Shown one piece after another: positions 42,953-50,252 of a stretch of 64,000 bases of DNA. The stretch covers positions 7,378,001 to 7,442,000 of the forward strand of contig NZ_CP026304.1 in the NCBI RefSeq assembly GCF_003054555.1, in the 5' to 3' direction. The notes beneath the pieces were generated by a model. That model saw nothing but the letters and a program-made list of their open reading frames with translations, was not told the DNA's origin and did no database searches. Both the position numbers and the translations under genes were made by a program. Each line of letters starts with the position of its first letter. Position 1 is the first letter of the stretch. The DNA is from Streptomyces lunaelactis (lineage in GTDB: Bacteria > Actinomycetota > Actinomycetes > Streptomycetales > Streptomycetaceae).

Positions 42953-44734
42953 TCACCCCAGATCGAAGGCGTTCCGCAGCCCCAGCCGGTAGCGGGTGCG
43001 GTCGTGCCGTTTCATCAGCTCGACCTCCGGGGCACGGAACAGCGGCTTCACCGTGCAGCGCGCCGCCGTCGAACCGGTCCTGTCCAGCAGGGCGTTGACG
43101 GCAGCGCGGGCCGAGGCGTTGGCGCCCTCCATCGTCGCCAGGTCGATGTCGACGGCCACATAGTCCCCGGCCAGGAAGAAGTTGGGGATCTGCGTGGCGG
43201 CCTTCGGGCGGTTGTGGAACGTCCCGACCGGGTGGATGAGGAGCTGGTCCTCGTTGGTCGGGTTCGGTGTGCCGATGCCGTCCACGCCCGGGTCGAGGAA
43301 CCACGAGTGCAGCGCGCTGTCCTTGAGCACCGTGCGGCCCGTGTCGTTGAGCGAGGCCTTGAGCTGGGCCCAGACCTCGCGGGCGACCTCCGTACGGGTG
43401 CACTGCTTGGCGGTCTTCCCGTACAGGACCCCTGGCTTGTCCCACTCGGAGATGTCCACCGACAGACAGTCCACGACCGTGCCGTCGCCGTAGTCGGCGG
43501 GGAAGTCACGGGACGGCCAGTGCCCGGCCTGCTGAATGGCTGTCAGGGACCATGGCGAGTCGATGCAGTTGAGGTGCCCGTTCAGCAGCGGTGCGCGTTC
43601 GGTCAGATAGAACTGGATGCCCGTCATCCAGTCCGTCTCCAGCTTGTCGCACCGCGCCAGCTGCGGGTCCGCCGCGCGCAGCTCGGCACCCCAGGTCCGC
43701 CGCGCGTGCTCCACCGGCATCGCGGAGACATAGTGGTCGGCGGTCACCGACTGGCGTAAGCCCTGCGGGTCCTCGATCACCGCGGCCGTGACCCGCCCGC
43801 TGCCGTACTTCACCTCCCGTACCGTCCAGCCGATACGGAACTCCACGCCCAGCTTCTTCAGATGCTCCACCCAGGGGTCGATCCAGGCCTCGTTGGTGGG
43901 GGCGTTGAGGATCCGGTCGAGCGGTCCGTCGGCGCCCCTGCCCAGCGCGTTGAAGACGAAGGCCTCCAGCAGGGTGGCGACCGTACGGGTGCTGGCTTCC
44001 TCAGCCTTGGTCGCGACGATGTTCCGGGTGAGGCCGACGGCCAGGATGCGCTGGTAGTCGTAGCTCATCCGCTCGGCCCGGATGAACTCCCACCAGGGCG
44101 TGCGCTCCCATGTCCCGTCGCGCCGCTCGTCGCAGCTGGTGAGGAAGACAAGACCCCGGTTCACGAAGTAGGCCGCCTCATGAGCCGGGATGCCCTTGAG
44201 CGTGTCCAGCGCCGCCGTCAGGGCGCGGCGGATCTCGTCGAGGGTGAGCTCGGCCGGCTTGTGTCCCGGCCAGGGGAGCGGGATCCGCAGATCCTCGCGC
44301 CCGGTGCGGGCGAACGACATCTCGGGCGGTGCGACCAGGTTGTCCCAGACGCCCCCTGCGTTGCCCGGGAACGGGATGCGGCGCATCGTGTCCGGCAGGT
44401 TGTGGTAGATGCCGGGGATGAAGCGGAAGCCGTGCTCGGCGGGCAGGGGTCTGCGGCCACCCTTGGCGCTGTCCGGGACGTCCATGCTGCGGGCCTTGCC
44501 GCCCAGTGCCCGGCGCTCGTAGACGGTGACTTTCAGACCGCGCTCGGCCAGCTCGTGCGCGGCGGTCAGACCGGCGACGCCACCGCCGAGTACGGCGACC
44601 GACTGCGGTCCTTGTGCTCCGCCGTCCGCCGCGGAGGCCGTGGCGGCCATCCCCGCCGTGGTCAGCGCGGTGGCGCCGCCGACGGCGGCCGCCCCCGCCA
44701 TGAAGGTGCGTCGTGTGCTGCCCACCCGATCCAT
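42953..44734 (-). CDS. Tat-exported FAD oxidoreductase (hydroxysqualene-dehydroxylase/amine-oxidase fold)
   Basis: 593 aa from ATG at 44734, which follows AAGGGGATGGGG; an ATG at 44764 has no ribosome site. The N-terminus STRRTFMAGAAAVGGA is a twin-arginine signal. The FAD-binding site is VAVLGGGVAGLTAAHELAER, followed by VYERRALGGKA. The C-terminal FLAGDYVAVDIDLATMEGAN is the second FAD contact. The family includes HpnE-like hydroxysqualene dehydroxylases, carotene desaturases and amine oxidases; the export signal argues against a cytoplasmic terpene role. No hopanoid genes are near. Converges on the NACHT gene with only 4 bases between them. Confidence 0.85.
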   Translation of the reverse strand: MDRVGSTRRTFMAGAAAVGGATALTTAGMAATASAADGGAQGPQSVAVLGGGVAGLTAAHELAERGLKVTVYERRALGGKARSMDVPDSAKGGRRPLPAEHGFRFIPGIYHNLPDTMRRIPFPGNAGGVWDNLVAPPEMSFARTGREDLRIPLPWPGHKPAELTLDEIRRALTAALDTLKGIPAHEAAYFVNRGLVFLTSCDERRDGTWERTPWWEFIRAERMSYDYQRILAVGLTRNIVATKAEEASTRTVATLLEAFVFNALGRGADGPLDRILNAPTNEAWIDPWVEHLKKLGVEFRIGWTVREVKYGSGRVTAAVIEDPQGLRQSVTADHYVSAMPVEHARRTWGAELRAADPQLARCDKLETDWMTGIQFYLTERAPLLNGHLNCIDSPWSLTAIQQAGHWPSRDFPADYGDGTVVDCLSVDISEWDKPGVLYGKTAKQCTRTEVAREVWAQLKASLNDTGRTVLKDSALHSWFLDPGVDGIGTPNPTNEDQLLIHPVGTFHNRPKAATQIPNFFLAGDYVAVDIDLATMEGANASARAAVNALLDRTGSTAARCTVKPLFRAPEVELMKRHDRTRYRLGLRNAFDLG

Positions 44735-44848
44735 CCCCATCCCCTTACCGACGGTAACTGTCATGTCCGGCGCAGGAGCTTACGGAGATCCCCCCTGGCC
44801 CGGAACCCACCCGTAGGCCCATTCGTTCAATGGCTGGAAAATGGAGTC

Positions 44849-45283
44849 ATGTCCAAGCGCAGCTCACGACCCAAGCGCGGCCCCGAGCCCGCACTCACCG
44901 CCGCCTCGCCCTGCCCCTGCGGGCTGCCCGCCGCCTACGGCGAGTGCTGCGGCCGGTTCCACAGCGGCGAGGAGTACGCCCCCACCGCCGAGCTGCTGAT
45001 GCGCTCCCGCTACAGCGCCTTCGTCGCCCAGGACGAGGCGTATCTGCTGCGCACCTGGCACCCGGCCACCAGGCCGCAGCAGCTCGAGCTCGACCCCGGG
45101 ATGCAGTGGACGGGCCTGGAGATTCTGGCGACGACGGGCGGCAGTTCGTTCCACTCCCTGGGCACCGTCACCTTCCGCGCCCGCTATCGGCACCACGGGA
45201 AGCGGGGCGCCCTGCACGAGCACAGCACCTTCGAACGGCAGCACGGCGTCTGGGTCTATGTGGAAGGCACCTTCGTGGAATGA
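44849..45283 (+). CDS. YchJ-family protein with SEC-C-like zinc motif
   Basis: 144 aa from ATG at 44849. The N-terminal CPCG...CC pattern (SPCPCGLPAAYGECCGRFHSG) is the SEC-C/YchJ zinc-binding motif. The rest (AELLMRSRYSAFVAQDEAYL, LRTWHPATRP, HSTFERQHGVWVYVEG) is the conserved NTF2-like YchJ domain. Function in cells is not established. It is divergent from the FAD oxidoreductase. Confidence 0.88.
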   Translation: MSKRSSRPKRGPEPALTAASPCPCGLPAAYGECCGRFHSGEEYAPTAELLMRSRYSAFVAQDEAYLLRTWHPATRPQQLELDPGMQWTGLEILATTGGSSFHSLGTVTFRARYRHHGKRGALHEHSTFERQHGVWVYVEGTFVE

Positions 45284-45332
45284 GCGCGGCGCGGCGGCCG
45301 TGCTCAGGAGGATCCGGCTCGGTCCGGGCGGG

Positions 45333-45524
45333 TCATGCCCCCGTGGTGGATCCGGGCCGCAGGATCATGAGGACGGTGACGGTCGCCCACAGGAGATTGA
45401 ACGCTCCCGTGGACATGGCGAGCTTGGCGGAGGCGACGGCGCCGAGGTCGCTCAGGACCGCGCTCTGCCCCGGCAGCTTCCTTGTCCTGGGCAGGCAGGC
45501 CCCGGGTGGGGCGCCGGATCGACG
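45333..45524 (-). pseudogene. C-terminal remnant of a membrane protein gene
   Basis: An open stretch of 63 codons on the minus strand, ended by TGA at 45333, has no start codon context and is closed upstream by TAG at 45525. Its last 45 residues look like a genuine protein end (SDLGAVASAKLAMSTGAFNL then a hydrophobic helix LLWATVTVLMIL), with Streptomyces codon bias, while the upstream part does not. I read it as the tail of a deleted membrane-protein gene. Family not recognised. The remaining bases 45525-45660 hold no feature I can name. Confidence 0.45.
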
Positions 45525-45660
45525 CTATTCATCGGCTCGGGCAGCGGCCAGTGGCGTGAATGCCGGCTTCCAACGGATTCCCGCCAGGCCCATCAGGGAG
45601 CTGCTCCGGAGAAGGTACGCAGCTCACCCCCTTGGCCGAAAGTCGACGGGCGCCTAGATT

Positions 45661-46629
45661 ATGGCCATGCACACCGTGGCCGTACTCGCCCTGGACGGGG
45701 TCATCCCCTTCGACCTGTCCACTCCCCTCGAGGTGTTCGCCCGTTCCCGGCTGCCCGACGGCCGGGCCGCCTACCGGGTCCGGGTCTGCGCCCCGGCTGC
45801 GGAGATCGACGCGGGCGCGTTCAGACTGCGCGCGCCCTGGGGCATGGACGTGCTGGCCGAGGCGGACACGATCATCCTCCCGGGCTGCGCCGACCCGACC
45901 GTGCCGGTCCCGCCCGAGGCACTCGACGCCCTGCGGGCGGCCGCCGCCCGCGGCACCCGCATCGCCTCGATCTGCGCCGGCGCCTTCGTCTTCGCGGCCA
46001 CCGGCCTGCTGGACGGCATGCGCGCCACCACCCACTGGCTCGGCGCGCCCGCACTCGCGGCGCTGCACCCCGAGGTGGAGGTGGACCCGGACGTTCTCTA
46101 CGTCGACAACGGACAGTTCCTGACCTCCGCGGGCGCGGCGGCCGGCCTCGACCTGTGTCTGCACATGATCCGCCGCGACCACGGCTCCGCGGTGGCCGCG
46201 GACGCCGCCCGGCTCTCGGTGATGCCACTGGAACGCGAGGGCGGCCAGGCGCAGTTCATCGTCCACGAGCAGCCGCCCAGCCCGGACGGGGCGACCCTGG
46301 AACCGCTGCTGCGCTGGATGGAGGAGAACGCGGGACGCGAACTCACCGTCGGCGAGATCGCCGCACACGCGGGCATGAGCACCCGCACCCTCAACCGCCG
46401 CTTCCGCGAACAGACGGCGACGACCCCGGTGCTGTGGCTGCACCGGGCCCGTATCCGCCAGGCCCAGTACCTGCTGGAGACAACGGCGCACGCGGTGGAC
46501 CGGATCGCGGCACAGGTCGGCTTCGGCTCCCCGACGGCCTTCCGCGACCGCTTCAAACGCCAGGTGGGCACCAGCCCGCACGCCTACCGCCGCGCCTTCC
46601 AGGGCTCGCCGGAGCCTCAACGGATCTGA
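45661..46629 (+). CDS. GlxA-type transcriptional regulator (DJ-1/PfpI + AraC HTH)
   Basis: 322 aa. The N-terminal DJ-1/PfpI-like domain (about 5-180: VAVLALDGVIPFDLSTPLEV, SICAGAFVFAATGLLDG with the nucleophile-elbow Cys) is followed by two AraC helix-turn-helix motifs (about 225-315: LTVGEIAAHAGMSTRTLNRR, VDRIAAQVGFGSPTAFRDRF). Such regulators respond to small metabolites and usually activate a neighbouring operon. No obvious target is adjacent apart from the VOC gene downstream. ATG at 45661 or 45667. Confidence 0.93.
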   Translation: MAMHTVAVLALDGVIPFDLSTPLEVFARSRLPDGRAAYRVRVCAPAAEIDAGAFRLRAPWGMDVLAEADTIILPGCADPTVPVPPEALDALRAAAARGTRIASICAGAFVFAATGLLDGMRATTHWLGAPALAALHPEVEVDPDVLYVDNGQFLTSAGAAAGLDLCLHMIRRDHGSAVAADAARLSVMPLEREGGQAQFIVHEQPPSPDGATLEPLLRWMEENAGRELTVGEIAAHAGMSTRTLNRRFREQTATTPVLWLHRARIRQAQYLLETTAHAVDRIAAQVGFGSPTAFRDRFKRQVGTSPHAYRRAFQGSPEPQRI

Positions 46630-46742
46630 CAATGCCTCACGGCCGCGCCCGGTGGTCGATTGACCGGTATCGAGGAGGCCTGCGCAGGCGCGCGGGTCGG
46701 GAGGGCGAGCCCGTGCTCAGCGAAGTCAACAGAGGAGACGGC

Positions 46743-47183
46743 GTGATCAAGCCGGTCACAGGGATGCTGCACCACATCGAGCTGTGGGTGCCCGACCTCG
46801 CGCGGGCCGCCACAAGCTGGGGCTGGCTGCTGGAGGCGCTGGGCTACACGCCCTTCCAGCAGTGGGCTGCCGGCCGCAGCTGGCGACTGGGCGCCACCTA
46901 TCTGGTCATCGAGCAGTCACCCGCGATGGCCGGCGACCGGCACGAACGGTGCCGCCCCGGACTCAATCACCTGGCCTTCCACATCGAAAGCCGGGCCGTC
47001 GTCGACGCACTGACCACTGAGGCTCCGGAGCACGGGTGGCACCTCATGTTCCGAGACGGCCATCCCTATGCGGGCGGCGCTCAGCACTACGCCGCCTATC
47101 TGGAAGACGCAGACGGCTACGAGGTCGAGCTCGTCGCCGACGACGACACGTTCCCAGTCGAACGCGACGCCAATGTCGCCTGA
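46743..47183 (+). CDS. VOC-family protein (glyoxalase/bleomycin-resistance fold)
   Basis: 146 aa from GTG at 46743, preceded by AGAGGAG. A VOC domain is indicated by MLHHIELWVPDLARAATSWG, LNHLAFHIESRAVVDALTTE and YAAYLEDADGYEVELVADDD, with the His and Glu metal ligands in the expected strands. It could be a glyoxalase, dioxygenase or drug-binding protein. It lies 113 bases after the GlxA-type regulator and may be its target. Confidence 0.85.
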   Translation: MIKPVTGMLHHIELWVPDLARAATSWGWLLEALGYTPFQQWAAGRSWRLGATYLVIEQSPAMAGDRHERCRPGLNHLAFHIESRAVVDALTTEAPEHGWHLMFRDGHPYAGGAQHYAAYLEDADGYEVELVADDDTFPVERDANVA

Positions 47184-47281
47184 TCAAACAGTCACAGCGT
47201 CCTTCATCGCACTACGTGGATCTCCGGAAGCCAAAGGCACCACTCGTGTGACGTCCGTTGCCGGTGAGGAGCCGGGGCTTG

Positions 47282-47539
47282 TCAGTAGGTGCGGCCCGGC
47301 TTGACCATCAGGCGCGGGTTGTACGCGGCCAGCACCTTGTTGGCCTGCGCCAGCGTCGACAGCGCGTGCTCCCTGTCCGCCCGGTCCTCGGCACACAGCG
47401 GACCACGGAACCGGTACACCTCACGCACGGCGCACTCGGCGTCGATCTCCGCCTGCAGGATATGGATCGGCATGCAGGACCCGATCAGCGCGGCGACACC
47501 GTCGGGGATCGGTACGGGAATGAGGGGTGACGCGGTCAC
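47282..47539 (-). CDS. Hypothetical protein, 85 aa
   Basis: GTG start at 47539 with AGAAGGA seven bases upstream. The protein is mostly alpha-helical and charged (HILQAEIDAECAVREVYRFR, DRADREHALSTLAQANKVLA). No family recognised. Codon use is typical of the genome, and the ribosome site supports expression. Confidence 0.55.
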   Translation of the reverse strand: MTASPLIPVPIPDGVAALIGSCMPIHILQAEIDAECAVREVYRFRGPLCAEDRADREHALSTLAQANKVLAAYNPRLMVKPGRTY

Positions 47540-47732
47540 TGGTAGTCCTTCTCTGCATCTTCTCTCGGTGCCGGCGGTCGGCGCCTTGCCCCTCCATACG
47601 TACCGGACGGGCTTCCGGGTTTGTCGGCGGGGATGTCTCTGTGCGGCAACCGTTTCGGATCACCCGCAGCGCGGCGATCTCGCGGAACGCGCCCCGGTCG
47701 AGGCGGTCGGGAGCGACGCTGTCGTACGAGAG

Positions 47733-48030
47733 GTGCGCACTGTCCGGCTCGCCCCGCCGGCCGCCTCCCGCAGCACCGCCGACATACCTTACGCGAACGC
47801 GGTCGAGGCCCCCGCATCGGTGGTCCTGCGGCGAAAAGGGAGTGACGGACAGTGGCGGCCGGTCACTGCCGTGGCCTTTGCGTACGAAGTGACCGCTGTG
47901 GCAAAGGGGTTGATCGCCGCCGGCCTCGAGCCCGGCGGACAGGGTAGCGCTGATGTCGCGTACGCGCTACGAGTTGACGGTGCTGGACTTCGCCATCCGG
48001 GCGGCCGGCGGCCAGACGCCTCGCCGTCGC
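47733..48030 (+). pseudogene. Remnant of a long-chain acyl-CoA ligase (AMP-binding) gene
   Basis: From about 47733 the frame encodes ADIPYANAVEAPASVVLRRK, GQWRPVTAVAFAYEVTAVAK and GLIAAGLEPGG, the N-terminus of FadD-type acyl-CoA synthetases. An extra base near 47942 shifts the frame. The continuation VALMSRTRYELTVLDFAIRA and AGGQT is found one frame over, exactly where the family needs it. After about 48030 homology is lost, so the remaining 500 or so residues are gone. Clearly decayed: one frameshift plus a 3' deletion. The stretch 47540-47732 holds nothing I can name. Confidence 0.78.
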
Positions 48031-48059
48031 CGAGCGGCAGCCCCGGCGACGACCCCTGC

Positions 48060-49130
48060 TCACTCGCCGGGGGGTGACAGCACCTCGGACAGGTCGTACC
48101 CGACCGGCTCCTCCAACTGCGCGTAGGTGCAGTCGCCGGGGTCGCGGTCCGGCCGCCACCTGCGGAACTGGGCGGTGTGCCGGAAGCGGTCGCCCTCCAT
48201 ATGGTCGTACGCGACCTCGATCACCCGCTCGGGCCGCAGCGCCACCCACGACAGGTCCTTCTTGCCCGACCAGCGGCTCTGCGCGCCGGGCAGCCGGGCG
48301 CTCTCATGGGCGCTCTCCTGCGCCCACGCGGCCCAGGGGTGGCCGTCCGGCGGATCCATCCGCAGCGGCTCCAGTTCCCCGATCAGCTCCTCGCGACGCT
48401 TCATCGAGAACGCGGCGCAGACGCCTACATGCTGCAGGGCGCCCGAGTCGTCGTACAGACCGAGCAGCAGCGATCCGACCACGGGACCGCTCTTGTGGAG
48501 GCGGTAGCCGGCCACGACCGCGTCCGCCGTCCGCTCGTGCTTGATCTTGAACATCAGCCGGGCGTCGGGCCGGTACGGCAGGTCCAGCGGCTTGGCGATG
48601 ATGCCGTCGAGCCCGGCGCCCTCGTACCGCTCGAACCACTCCTGCGCCAGCGCGGCGTCGGTGGTGGCGGGCGCGAGATGCACCGGCGGTTCGGCCTCGG
48701 CCAGCGCGGCGGCCAGCGTGGTGCGCCGCAGCGACAGCGGCGCGTCCAGGAGCGCCTCGTCACCGATGGCAAGCAGATCGAAGGCGACAAAGCTCGCGGG
48801 GGTCTGCTCGGCGAGCATCCTCACCCGGGAGTCGGCCGGGTGAATGCGTTCGGTGAGACGGTCGAAGTCCAGCCGTCCCTCGTGGGCGATGACGATCTCG
48901 CCGTCGACGACACAGCGGTCGGGCAGGGCATCCAGCAGATCGGCGACCAGCTCCGGGAAGTAGCGGGTGAGCGGCTTGCCGGTCCTGGAGCCGATCACCA
49001 GCTCGTCGCCGTCCCGATGGACGATCGCCCGGAAGCCGTCCCATTTGGCCTCGTATTGCATGCCCGGCGGGATCGTCTTGACCGACTTGGCCAGCATCGG
49101 CTTCACGGGCGGCATCACAGGCAGATCCAT
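48060..49130 (-). CDS. ATP-dependent DNA ligase (LigC/LigD ligase-domain type)
   Basis: 356 aa from ATG at 49130. The adenylation-site lysine is Lys29 in YEAKWDGFRAI. Further nucleotidyltransferase motifs are VVDGEIVIAH, ASFVAFDLLAI, GLDGIIAKPL and ARLMFKIKHERTADAVV, followed by an OB-fold domain. It seals DNA ends using ATP in the Ku-dependent end-joining or LigC repair pathway. It starts 52 bases from the divergent polymerase gene; Ku is not in the window. Full length for the stand-alone form. Confidence 0.95.
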   Translation of the reverse strand: MDLPVMPPVKPMLAKSVKTIPPGMQYEAKWDGFRAIVHRDGDELVIGSRTGKPLTRYFPELVADLLDALPDRCVVDGEIVIAHEGRLDFDRLTERIHPADSRVRMLAEQTPASFVAFDLLAIGDEALLDAPLSLRRTTLAAALAEAEPPVHLAPATTDAALAQEWFERYEGAGLDGIIAKPLDLPYRPDARLMFKIKHERTADAVVAGYRLHKSGPVVGSLLLGLYDDSGALQHVGVCAAFSMKRREELIGELEPLRMDPPDGHPWAAWAQESAHESARLPGAQSRWSGKKDLSWVALRPERVIEVAYDHMEGDRFRHTAQFRRWRPDRDPGDCTYAQLEEPVGYDLSEVLSPPGE

Positions 49131-49182
49131 ACGGCGATTGTCCGGTATGCGGGGGATCTCGGCACGGCCTACGCTGGCGGGC

Positions 49183-50193
49183 ATGGCCGGAGCGATGGAA
49201 CTGGAAGTGGGGGAGCGGACCGTACGCGTGTCCAATCCCGACAAGGTGTACTTCCCCGAGCACGGCTACACCAAGCTGGACATGGTCCGCTACTACCTCG
49301 CCGTCGGCGACGGCATCACCCGCGCGCTGCGCAACCGCCCCACCACCCTGGAGCGCTACCCCGACGGGGTGACCGGCGAGTCCTTCTTCCAGAAGCGCGC
49401 GCCCAAATACCTCCCCGACTGGATCCCGACGGCTCACATCACCTTCCCCAGCGGCCGGTCCGCGGACGAGATGTGCCCGACGGAGCCCGCCGCCGTCCTG
49501 TGGGCCGCCAACCTCGGAGCCGTCACCTTTCATCCCTGGCCGGTCCGCCGCGACGACACCGACCACCCCGACGAGCTGCGCATCGACCTCGACCCGCAGC
49601 CCGGTACCGACTACGCCGACGCCGTGCGCGCCGCCCACGAACTGCGCGTCGTGCTGGACGAGGCCGGACTGCGGGGCTGGCCCAAGACGTCAGGCGGACG
49701 CGGCATCCACGTCTTCGTACCGATCGAACCGCGCTGGACCTTCACCCAAGTCCGGCGCGCCGCGATCGCCGTCGGCCGGCAACTGGAAGGCCGTATGCCG
49801 GACCGGGTGACCATCAAGTGGTGGAAGGAGGAGCGCGGCGAGCGGATCTTCGTCGACTACAACCAGACGGCCCGCGACCGCACCATCGCCTCCGCCTACT
49901 CCGTACGTCCCCGCCCGCACGCCCCGGTCTCCGCACCGCTGCGCTGGGAGGAGATCGACGACGCCGTGCCGCGGGACTTCGACATCAGGACGATGCCCAC
50001 CCGCTACGCCGAGGTGGGCGATGTGCACGCGGACATGGACGACCACCGGTTCAGCCTGGAGAGCCTGCTGGAGCTGGCCCGCAAGGATGAGGCGGAGCAC
50101 GGCCTCGGCGATCTGCCGTACCCCCCGGAGTACCCGAAGATGCCGGGGGAGCCGAAGCGGGTCCAGCCGAGCAGGGCCCGGCACGACGACTGA
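49183..50193 (+). CDS. LigD-type DNA polymerase/primase
   Basis: 336 aa from ATG at 49183. The archaeo-eukaryotic primase fold is shown by VSNPDKVYFPEHGYTKLDMV, LRIDLDPQPGTDYADAV (metal-binding Asp pair), WPKTSGGRGIHVFVPI and RIFVDYNQTARDRTIASAYS. It fills gaps and adds nucleotides at broken ends in bacterial end joining. Here polymerase and ligase are separate proteins transcribed from a 52-base divergent promoter instead of one LigD chain. A 12-bp hairpin overlapping the stop terminates it. Confidence 0.95.
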   Translation: MAGAMELEVGERTVRVSNPDKVYFPEHGYTKLDMVRYYLAVGDGITRALRNRPTTLERYPDGVTGESFFQKRAPKYLPDWIPTAHITFPSGRSADEMCPTEPAAVLWAANLGAVTFHPWPVRRDDTDHPDELRIDLDPQPGTDYADAVRAAHELRVVLDEAGLRGWPKTSGGRGIHVFVPIEPRWTFTQVRRAAIAVGRQLEGRMPDRVTIKWWKEERGERIFVDYNQTARDRTIASAYSVRPRPHAPVSAPLRWEEIDDAVPRDFDIRTMPTRYAEVGDVHADMDDHRFSLESLLELARKDEAEHGLGDLPYPPEYPKMPGEPKRVQPSRARHDD

Positions 50194-50213
50194 ACGCCGC
50201 ACCGGGCCCTGCT
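50170..50213. terminator. Terminator hairpin at the polymerase gene end
   Basis: Perfect 12-bp stem (50170-50181 with 50202-50213) around a 20-base loop that contains the stop codon of the polymerase gene. It serves the convergent pair of polymerase and DUF1080 genes. Confidence 0.6.
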
Positions 50214-50252
50214 GGGGGGGTGTTGCTCTGCTCCCTTGCTACCGCTCCATGC

